From Paramyrothecium sp. XJ0827 (taxonomy: Eukaryota > Ascomycota > Sordariomycetes > Hypocreales > Stachybotryaceae), in the NCBI GenBank assembly GCA_020881915.1, contig JAJFPB010000006.1:2356001-2420000 (forward strand): a DNA stretch of 64,000 nucleotides, given 5' to 3'. Below, piece after piece: positions 55,649-64,000 of this stretch; positions within the stretch are counted from its first letter, which is position 1; each line of letters begins with the position of its first letter. A model generated the notes under the pieces. The model ran no database searches, was not told where the DNA came from, and was given only the letters and a program-made list of their open reading frames with translations. The position numbers and the translations under genes were made by a program.

Positions 55649-55908
55649 GTATCCCAAATGGGAAGGAGAGATGTTATGGATTGCACACCACTACATAAGG
55701 TTCCTCGCCATAGCTTAGCTTAATACGAACAACTTTGCTCTTTCATCTCCACCTGGTTCTTCACATACATGTCCATCTGTATCCCAAATGGGAAGGCGAG
55801 ATGGTGCTGGACATACCCCCCTACATAAAGATTCGTCACCATAGCTTAGCTTAATTTGAACAACTTGCTTCTTCCACTCCACCTGGTTCTTCCATCTGTG
55901 CCAATTGG
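55649..55908. repeat. two-copy 130-bp tandem direct repeat
   Basis: Copy 1 (55649-55778) and copy 2 (55779-55908) begin with TGTATCCCAAATGGGAAGG and share CATAGCTTAGCTTAAT and TCCACCTGGTTCTTC at the same offsets. The 130-bp spacing holds at three anchor points. The copies differ by many point changes and small indels that balance out. They are non-coding on the plus strand. A minus-strand ORF (56014-55715) runs through both copies without showing a protein repeat I can name. No third copy was seen. Confidence 0.85.
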
Positions 55909-56426
55909 TAGCAATTGCACGTCTACTGCTATCCACTCCCGGGCTTGACCTTCGATTGTTGGAACCGCTTCCCATATATAATGACCATTGCAATGATTCG
56001 GATGAAGTACCCATCGACCTCGAACCCCTTGGCCAATGTGTTGTTGGATGGGTTCATCCTGTTGGCTACCCCAATATTGATCGACCTGTTCATCGCGTAC
56101 ACAAAGTACATGATCTCAGGGTGCGTACTATCTTGACCGCTCCGTCACCGTATGTGTGAGCTGGAGAGCAGACCTGGCAAAGAACCCTGTTGACTGCATG
56201 AAGACCTTGTTTTTTTACTTTAGACAGTGAGTCTACGGGATGGTTTAAATGTGAATATGCATGAAAGGTGTAAAATTTTCACCATGGCAGAAGAGAAATT
56301 TCTTGTCTTCCCCCTCTTATTAGTATCCTGTCCTCTCATTCTTCATCACGACTGCTTCGGAAAAAATCTCGACCATCGCAACACTCGCAACCCTGATCTT
56401 TCCTCCTTACGGACTACTCAAGAGCT
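55909..56426. other. intergenic, between the repeat and the F-box-family gene
   Basis: A minus-strand ORF (56111-55929) and two plus-strand ORFs overlap here; one plus frame has a hydrophobic stretch (LDGFILLATPILIDLFIAY). None is supported. C/T-rich sequence precedes the next gene. Confidence 0.35.
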
Positions 56427-58052
56427 ATGGATCATGAAACAATGACGCCGGGCGCTCCGAAGGGCAAATTCTGGAGAGATCTGCCTCTAGAAACTCGAGT
56501 TATGGTTCTGGAAGCGATCGTGGACCAAAAACATCGTGGCTGGGCTTCTTTGGCGTCCGTATGCAAAGAGTGGCAGGTGCCCATTGAGAAGAGCAACTTC
56601 CGCCGGCTAAGACTACAGCCGCATTGCTTAAACGAGTTTCAAAAAATCATCGTTCGACCAAGGAAACTCGTACAGCATATCCAGCTTAGTCTTGAGCTAC
56701 GAAAGTATTCGTGCCGACGCTGCGACAAGACAGAATCGGATTCGTGGGCATATTCTAACAGCATGCATGTCACCAAGGGAATTTGGAAGATTTTTTCTAT
56801 TCTTAGTACATGGGAACCGGCGAACACCTTGACTTTGGAGCTCAGCATGCACTCTTTGAGCGACTCAGAGCACTGGTTCAAGACATACATCTTCGACTCC
56901 AGTAACGTGGATGGGAATGAAACAAAACTTTCTCTACAGGACCCTGTCAAAAGTTTGGTCCGGCCGCATGACCCCAAGCATGGCTGGATCGACGGTCGAC
57001 CTGTCGTGGCACCTCCTGAATCTGCAATACTGCGTCTGTTCGGGAACATAAATCTTCACTTGACAGAACTTCCTAAAGTCCATGCAGTCACCGCCTTCAT
57101 TATAGGTAGACAGACACGTCGTTCGCTTGGAGGTCCGTGGTTGCAGCTCATCATTAGCAAGCTCTGTCGATTGCAGCATCTCTATTATGAGCCATGGCGG
57201 GCTTGGGACAGTTGGGATAGAAGGATGAGAGATCGTGGTACGTGAGCCTTGGATTCATCTTCATATTTCATCCAATACCCTCCAAAGCCGTTTGCCGTGT
57301 ATTTCTACAAACTAACGAGATCATTTCCCAGACTTCTTAAGGCTAATTGGAGATCACCTTCCTCGTACTCTCGAGACGATTTCAGTATTCGAAGACTTTG
57401 ACGAACATTTAACTACAGCACTTCGTGATTCCCAGGACGTCACGGATGACGGAAACATGCTGGATGTTATAGAACCAAACGCTGCCCGCGTTGGGTACCT
57501 CGGGGTTGCTGCGGCCTTTGCCGTGAGAAGTCTTGAGCTTGGGCAGTTGTCCGTCTCATACATGGTGCATGCCGAGCATTTCTTTGAAGCATGTGTACAG
57601 GACTGTGCTTGGCAGCACTTGGAGTCTCTGGCACTAACATCGGATCTTCTGTACCCTACGGAAAGCCATGAAGGTATCTATGTCTTGCTACACAATGCTG
57701 GCAGGACTGCACTTCGGATGCCAAAGTTGCATACCTTTTGCCATGGAATGGCAGGAAGGGTAACGCCTGTGCATTCATCTACAAAAGGGGTAGTTACCTT
57801 GCAACAATCACCTGGCGCGGTACATGGAATCTGAGCCTTAGCCCTGCTTTGGTGGAAGTCTGGCAACACGTTGCCTCAAAAGTCAACTGTTTTGAACTCA
57901 GGGTCCAGGAGCAGCAGATTCAGCGCACCATATTGTCACATGCCGACGCCTTACACCATCTGGATCTACCTATCTCAGTGGTCTCGTCCGCGTCTTTATG
58001 GCAAATGCGAGCAGAAGAAGCTGGAATGCAGTTAGGTACCAATCTTCCTTGA
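56427..58052 (+). pseudogene. F-box-like fungal protein gene with a one-base frameshift
   Basis: Exon 1 is 56427-57237, then a 94-bp intron (GTACGT, branch AACTAAC, acceptor TTCCCAG). Exon 2 is 57332 onward. The start FWRDLPLETRVMVLEAI is an F-box-like helix and WASLASVCKEWQVPIEK completes the domain. Later blocks (LVQHIQLSLELRKYSC, DFLRLIGDHLPRTLETI, LELGQLSVSYMVHAEHFF, SLALTSDLL) follow the fungal family order. In exon 2 the first frame stays open to 57832. However, the conserved continuation WNGRKGNACAFIYKRG ... ITWRGTWNLSLSP ... ALHHLDLP lies in the next frame from 57738 to 58052. One extra T in the T4 run at 57736-57739 would make it continuous. So this is a one-base deletion or a sequencing error. 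The last exon may extend past 58052. Confidence 0.7.
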
Positions 58053-58523
58053 ATGTCTGTCCATCATTCATTGTCTTTCGTCCTAATTTTGAGTGAGCGC
58101 ATATTCCATCCAGTTTGCTACGCTTATAGGCTATTGATTCTCGCATTCACAGCCGGGCCTGCCCAAGCTTACTTACTTGACCAGTCTTCTCCATTTTGCC
58201 TCATGACTCGCTGGACAGGTACGAGGTCGGCAAGCTCTATAGGTGTTGGAGGCTCATACGAAGCTGTCTCCCCCTCCTCGGCTTGAAATATAAGGTACTT
58301 TACCAACAATGTAACACAGCCTTCAAGCACGTGACTTTATTATCGCGTGACAGGTTGCCGTCGGATTAGGCAGCCTTAGTTTCCTCAGCTCGGGTTTTTT
58401 GGCCTCTCGATTTCATCCTCCGACTCGTAGATCTTCTACCTTGAGCCAAGACAAAGATTTGCCCTATATTAGGCCGTGATGCTGAGAACTAAACTGTCCT
58501 AGCTCACAATTCGCTCTAGCGGA
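58053..58523. other. intergenic, upstream of the PNP-NLR
   Basis: About 470 bp between the frameshifted F-box gene and the NLR start. A short plus ORF continues from the previous gene's 3' side. No features. Confidence 0.4.
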
Positions 58524-61500
58524 ATGGCTCCTGCTAATACTTCCCAGCCGGGGGACAAGCCCCGGACTAAACACTACCCCCCAACAGAATATACAATCGG
58601 ATGGATTGCTGCTGTACCGATTGAACTTGAGGCTGCTTTAGCTATGCTCGACTCCACTCACGAAGATTTGCGATATCAACCGCAGTACGACACTAATCGT
58701 TATCATCTAGGAAGTATTGGAGCCCATAAGGTTGTCATTACTTGTCTACCTAGTATGGGCAAAGCTACAGCAGCTACCACCTCTAATTATATGCACGCTA
58801 CGTTTCCGAGTCTACGATTCAGGTTCATGGTTGGCCTTGGCGGTGGGATCCCAAACGCAATTAATGATATACGTTTGGGAGACCTCGTTGTGTCAAGACC
58901 ATCAGAGAATCACGGTGGGGTTGTCGAGTACGACTTTGGTCGATGGGAAGCCGACGGTTTTCGACGTATTGGATCTATGAATGCACCACCAGCAGCTCTG
59001 TTAAGCCTGATTCCAACTATGGCATCTCGTCGGGATCTTCCTGAACAGATTTTCCTGACTATTCATAAGACCTTTAACGAGGGCGAGGAGACCATGTCGC
59101 TTCCTCCCAGGACATGGTCATATCCGGGTGTTGAGAACGATACCCTGTTCCAAGCTGACTATTTGCATGTTGGCGACTGGAGAAATACATGCGCTTTGTG
59201 TCTCAAGGATCAGAGCAAACAGGTTATCCGCCAGTCTCGTTCAAATACATGGCCAAGGATACATTATGGCACAATTGCATCTGGAGATGCAGTAATCAAA
59301 AACGCGGCTATTAGAGACTGGTTGGGAGAGTACGAAAACGCGATGTGCGTTGAGATGGAAGCCGCTGGGCTTATGAATGAAGTCCCGGGTTGCCTGGTTG
59401 TTCGGGGCATCTGCGATTATGCTGATTCCCACAAGAGTCCAGAATGGCAACCTTACTGCTCCGCCATCGCAGCAGTCTACACGAAGCGGTTACTACAAGA
59501 GCTTCCATTATCAGCTACCGTTGCTTGGAGCCCATATGGACGTGAGTAGTTGGATTCCTTTCAATCCTCCACCTTTCCGTTCCACAATCTGCTCTAGTGG
59601 CTGTGATTTCTACGAATGATGAGGACATAGGATTCCCTACAGCATCAGGTTTTCACACCGCATATTGCGATATAGGCTGATAGTAGATTCTGCAGAAAAC
59701 GAACCTTGGGACACGTCCATTAATATCAGCCCGTACTTCACGGGACGAGAAGATGAGCTAAAAGAACTGAGACAGAGACTTCTTGAGCGACCCCACACTG
59801 GTCAAAGAATAATAATTATTGAAGGGCGATCGGGCTCAGGGAAGAGCCAGCTTGGTCGATGGTTTGCTCGTAAATTCCGATCGGCGTAAGCAGAAAATCT
59901 TGTTAAACAAGTCTTGCACTCGTGCTAATAATCATTTTGGTAGCTTCTGGAAGATTCTACGAATTGACGGCAGTAGCGAGTCTACCATTACACATGGTTT
60001 AATCCGCACTACAAGATTCGCGATCGACGATCAAATGGATTTTGTTCTGGCAAAAGAACAATTAGAAGACGAAGCAAACAACCATAATTGCTTGTTGTTG
60101 GTGGAGAATCTGAATGACGACACTCTAGACTTGCGAAAATTGCTCCCCAGCAGCATGAGGGTATCTATGATCGTTACCACGTCTAACCCAAAGTGCGCTC
60201 GCGTTCACACTGTTGGTATAATTAGGTTAGACGTGTTGGATCCCCATAAGTCGACCGAACTACTTCTCAAAGTGTCTAAGGTCAATCGAAATCTTTGGGT
60301 GGAGAATCTTCAAAATGCCAGTGCAATCGTTAGAACCCTGAGCCATGCTACATTGGGGATTGTCTTAGCAGGGTCGGTCATCGGCAGTGGACTTTGCACA
60401 CTAGAACAATACCATGCTATGTATCGGACGCAACAAGGCATGCCCATCTCCTGGGAATTACAATTCCTGAGCAGCGGAAATAAAGAGTGTCAGGTCGCCT
60501 TCCAGGTCTCAATGGAGATCATGAGGCGCTCAAAAATCCCGAAATGGATACAAGCTCTGGAGCTATTCCAAATATTGGCATGGATGCATTATGACAGGTT
60601 GCCAGACCAGTTATTCTCTGAAGGTGCCGACTCGCCATTCCTTGAAGCAACTTTCCGTCAACATGACAACAGTACGCTTGTTTTACCTAAATGGCTGCAA
60701 TTTCAAGATCGTAGCCATCCCGGGCAGCAATTTTCCAATGAGGAGGCTTTTCGCAAGGCCACAAGGACGCTCGAGTCACTGTCGTTGATTGATGTCAACT
60801 CCGAAAACGGAGATATCTCCATGCATCCATTGATACATCGTTGGGCACGAAACTCTATTCAGCACGACCAAATATGGCATTCTTGGGCTACGGCTATAGC
60901 AATATTCAGACGATCAGTCATGTTGAAATTGGTATTCCTCGACAATAACGTACACTGTCCTCAAAGTAAGCCTCTTCTTCCTCACATCGAGCACTGCTAT
61001 AGATTTCGGCCCTCGCGAGACCTTACCACGTACTCGAGCCTAGAAACATGCAAAGCTCTGTGTGGTCTTGCACTACTCCTGCATCGCATTGAATGCAATA
61101 GCGATGCGCTCGATGCTCAGCTAACCACTATGTCTTTCATTCATGAGAAGGATGAACTTCGAGTACACCTCATACGGCCCTTTGCGCTCGTTTTTCTTGC
61201 TGTTTGCGAGACCAATTGCGGAAAACATGACCAGGCAATGCACCATTGTGAAGAAGCCATCGCAGTCTTAAATGGTAGCATGCCTGCTAAACGCGGTCAC
61301 ACCGGGGAATATTCAAGGGTTGTGATGAAGTATGCAAAATACGCCATGATTTGCTATCATATCACAGCTGGCAGGGCGCGAGATGCGGTAGCATTATTCG
61401 AATCCGTGGCTGATGTCCAAATGGACGATGACCCTATATTAATGGTGTATGGTCTGACTCTGGATGACGTAGCTCGAGCCTATCTCGACATTAATGAGTT

Positions 61501-61825
61501 TGGGAAGGCTCTCGAACTACTTCAATCATTAATTGAGGTACGACGACAAAAGAATGGACGGGATGAAGCAAGCGTTCAGCGGGCAATATTGATTTCTTCA
61601 GAGGCGTATATGTCTTTGGGGAAACTCAAATTGGCTTCAACCGCGTTGCAATCAGTACGGGACACTCATGGTGCCTCAGGCCAGGTTGATACACTGCTTT
61701 TATCGCACTTAAGGATGTTATCTTCTAAGCTAAAAATACTTCAAGGGCTCGCAGAGGAAAAAGATAACGAACCTAGGGAGTGTGAGCGACAAGTAAACAA
61801 TAAGCTAGATAAGCCAAAGTTATGA
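58524..61825 (+). CDS. NLR-like protein: PNP/UDP-phosphorylase-fold, NB-ARC-like, TPR
   Basis: Exons 58524-59541, 59684-59885 and 59944-61825 encode 1033 aa. Residues ~22-330 form a nucleoside-phosphorylase-fold domain: YTIGWIAAVPIELEAALAML, HKVVITCLPSMGKATAATTS, FMVGLGGGIPN, DIRLGDLVVSRP, YGTIASGDAVIKN, CVEMEAAGLMNEVPGCLVVRGICDYADSHK. This N-terminal domain type is frequent on fungal NLRs. The NTPase begins ISPYFTGREDELKELRQRLLE, then a P-loop GRSGSGKSQL (~387-396). Walker B reads LLLVENLNDD, with Glu461 where Asp is usual. WHth-like and helical TPR-type repeats fill residues ~600-1010 (ALELLQSLIEVRRQKNG, SLGKLKLASTALQSVRD). The first intron (142 bp) is the least certain; a second small exon inside it is possible. 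Proposed role (inference): nonself or stress sensing with a nucleoside-processing effector domain. Confidence 0.87.
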
Positions 61826-62995
61826 ATCAATGGAAAATTAATTTCCCGCGTACTTGTAAAATTGTTACTCGCATAGGGTTAGGTGAATGTTATGGAGTCC
61901 GTGACTAGCCGGTTCAACAGCTTCTCGCAGACAAGGAGTCTGTTGTTAGTGGATATGGAGGCATTATGTTGAATTTCAACAGGTTAGGATTTACGGTTCA
62001 ACTGTACAGCGAGAACGATCGAAGCGATTCAAAGGCCAACTTCATCACGAAGCTTTCAAACATAAGCTTGCCACCAGGCATCTTGGGCCAAGGCAGGTCA
62101 CAGTTCTTGAGCGTGTCGGCGATGCCAGATGGAGGGAGACTGTTACGTAAATATTCCCATGGCAACAACATACTGGGCAGTGGCTGATGTGGTGAGCTAT
62201 CCCGCAGAAATAGACAATGATGGTTACTTTTGATGGTCCGACGACGATGACGACAGGTGCGTGGGTAAAATGGAATACCATCTGCTGATGGTGGTGACAC
62301 AGAATTCTTCAGACTGGGTGTCATGGCCTCTGCCAGGTGGCCGGCGGGATTCTTCGCCGGACCGCAGGCCACATCTAGAACAAAGACGCAGATAACTATT
62401 CGAACCAGGGGGCAAGATTGAAACCGTCATCCATAGGAACCTATATGCGGCTTCGTAGCGCATTGCTTGCCCATTCACTCCTTCAGGCGTCGCCGTGTCT
62501 AACTTTGGCACTATGTGTCAGACTCAGCACAGTGGGCTCTGAACACCACGTGAAGATGCGAGCCGAAGCAGTCGTTGCCAATTATCACCCTCTGAATGGA
62601 AAGCAGATGCGCGCGCGTTCTTTGTCAGCAAGGCTCTCGGCCTCTCGGTGCCAGCAAAAGCCATCTTGCGCCCGAGCCATTTGCGTCTCTGTATGGCTGG
62701 GCTCCCACGCTCCCACCAGTGACTAACGAGCCGCGCGCGATGCCCCCTTTTTTTACTGCCACTACGACGGCGGGACGAACGGGTTGGTCCAGATAGTTGG
62801 CCGCTAAGCCAATCAGGGTAAATGGTCCCATCGCCAGCGTGCGACCATTCGCCCCTCCTTTCCACATTCAGCTCGCGGCACGTCGCTGGACTTGCAGGTG
62901 GTACAGGCACATACTGGGGATTTACTGAGTATATAGCCGCAGCCTCGAGAGCGCATGCGACGCAGAGGGTGAGCAAAAGACGAGCACAGGCGCAA
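61826..62995. other. intergenic, upstream of hemerythrin-domain gene
   Basis: About 1.2 kb with no supportable gene. An in-frame upstream extension of the next gene reaches 62822, but its first ~58 residues have no protein-like features. Confidence 0.45.
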
Positions 62996-63757
62996 ATGTT
63001 AAGAGCTGTTGTTGCATCGACACGACTGGCGCCTTCACTCTCACACTCATCCTCACTCTCACTCTCACTCATCCGTCCCTCAACTTACAAGCTCGGCGCT
63101 CTCGCACAAACCCGTCTCACGTATTCTCAAACCCGCGCTTCCACTTCTTACAATATGGCCGAGACAGTCGACGGCAAGGCGCAACAGGAGCAGCAGCAGC
63201 AGTCGCCGCCAATGTCCAAGCAGGACTTTCAATTCTACAACTCAATGGCTGAGAAGATGGATTACATGGTATGTACCCTTATGAAACCCCATCAAACACC
63301 GCAGAAAATCGCTAACACTCTCCAGCACGGCCACTTCCGCGAAAGCTGGAAGGTCATGTGGGACGCCTGCGAGGCCGGCCGCCGGCCCCAGAACATGACG
63401 ATCCGGCAGTTCCTCAACCACGCCGACCTCTTCGTGCAGCAGCTGAGCGGCCACCACGACATCGAGGAGACCTTCCTCTACCCGCGCCTGGCGCCCCGCC
63501 TCAAGCACTTCGACCCCAAGAACGGGGAGCTCGTCGTCCAGCACAAGCAGATCCACGACGGCATGGACCGCCTGCAGAAGTACGTTCTCGAGTGCAAGGC
63601 CGGCAAGGTCGACTTCAGCCTCGCCGTCCTCAAGCAGAAGATGGAGGCCTTCGGCGACGTCCTGTGGGTCCACCTCGACGAGGAGGTCGAGGCCCTCGGT
63701 GCTGTGCACATGCAGAAGGCGTTCACCAAGGAGGAGTGGATGAAGATCCGGATATAG
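62996..63757 (+). CDS. hemerythrin HHE-domain protein, possible mitochondrial form
   Basis: Exon 2 is 63326-63757; exon 1 ends at 63268 (57-bp intron, GTATGT, branch GCTAAC, acceptor CTCCAG). Two starts are plausible. The ATG at 62996 gives 234 aa with a Ser/Leu/Arg-rich, acid-free leader (MLRAVVASTRLAPSLSHSSS) like a mitochondrial targeting sequence. The ATG at 63155 gives 181 aa starting MAETVDGK, closer to most fungal homologues. The four-helix hemerythrin fold carries its di-iron ligands: HGHFRESW, FLNHADLFVQQL, GHHDIEETFLYP, QHKQIHDGM and WVHLDEEVEALG. These proteins bind non-heme di-iron and O2 or NO. The 57-nt intron is in frame and stop-free, so retained-intron protein is possible. 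Confidence 0.88.
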   Translation: MLRAVVASTRLAPSLSHSSSLSLSLIRPSTYKLGALAQTRLTYSQTRASTSYNMAETVDGKAQQEQQQQSPPMSKQDFQFYNSMAEKMDYMVCTLMKPHQTPQKIANTLQHGHFRESWKVMWDACEAGRRPQNMTIRQFLNHADLFVQQLSGHHDIEETFLYPRLAPRLKHFDPKNGELVVQHKQIHDGMDRLQKYVLECKAGKVDFSLAVLKQKMEAFGDVLWVHLDEEVEALGAVHMQKAFTKEEWMKIRI

Positions 63758-64000
63758 TTTTCGTTGTCCTTTTCGTTTTCTTCATGTGAATCATGTCCTT
63801 GTCCTTTTGCTGGTTGTCCTGCGCATTTTTGCTAGGAGTTGGCGCGTTCTGTGCGGTCTCATACTCAAAGATGGAAGATTCGGGTGCCTTTCTTTACACG
63901 TAGGCTTAGATGAACAAAATTGAACAATACATGAGCACTGGCTGGAAGTCAGAATTGTCCTTTAATCAAGTTGTCCAACAACCATAATGTACAAAAAAGT
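63758..64000. other. 3' flank of hemerythrin gene to window edge
   Basis: T-rich 3' UTR-like sequence (TTTTCGTTGTCC repeats of T and C). No ORF. The next gene, if any, is outside the window. Confidence 0.4.

Noticed and set aside
62399..62412. TTCGAACC-like T-arm suggesting a tRNA
   Set aside because: No acceptor or anticodon stem pairs around it in either direction. Other TTCGA sites were checked with the same result.

Overview
The window is nuclear DNA of a filamentous ascomycete (Pezizomycotina, most likely a Sordariomycete). The evidence is short spliceosomal introns (46-142 bp, GT or rarely GC donors, CTRAC-like branch sites, YAG acceptors), fungus-specific families (fungal_TF_MHR regulator, fungal NLR-like proteins, an ascomycete class II peroxidase, DUF7730 and F-box-like families) and housekeeping genes with clear yeast counterparts. 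Gene models were spliced by hand. Each is supported by frame continuity across the intron and by family motifs. No tRNA, rRNA, CRISPR array or intact transposon was seen.

Layout: (1) 1-19 kb is mostly housekeeping. It holds a YML020W-like serine-hydrolase-fold protein cut by the left edge, the divergent RRP5 gene, a 3-kb gene-poor stretch, a transcription factor with two tandem Zn2Cys6 clusters, and the microtubule bundler ASE1/MAP65. (2) 19-30 kb holds small lineage-specific ORFs and a large NLR-type gene (alpha/beta-hydrolase, NACHT, ankyrin). (3) 30-40 kb holds an IRS4-like EH-domain protein, a secreted class II peroxidase, a YukJ/DUF2278 protein with a lamin-tail-like end, and a histidine phosphatase. 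(4) 41-62 kb is accessory: a GHKL-type ATPase with a GC-AG intron, a secreted zinc metalloprotease with a 21-unit PPV pentapeptide tail, a divergent multi-module alpha/beta-barrel protein, a multi-pass membrane protein with a HeLo-like first 12 residues, a DUF7730 protein, a 130-bp tandem duplication, a frameshifted F-box-family gene and a second NLR (PNP, NB-ARC, TPR). (5) The right edge holds a hemerythrin-domain protein.

The most interesting signal is the density of nonself-recognition architectures between 22 and 62 kb. Two NLRs have different enzymatic N-terminal domains (a lipase-like hydrolase and a nucleoside-phosphorylase fold). Between them lie a GHKL ATPase and a membrane protein whose extreme N terminus resembles fungal HeLo-type death-effector domains. 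Joint function is inference; the domain calls come from visible motifs.
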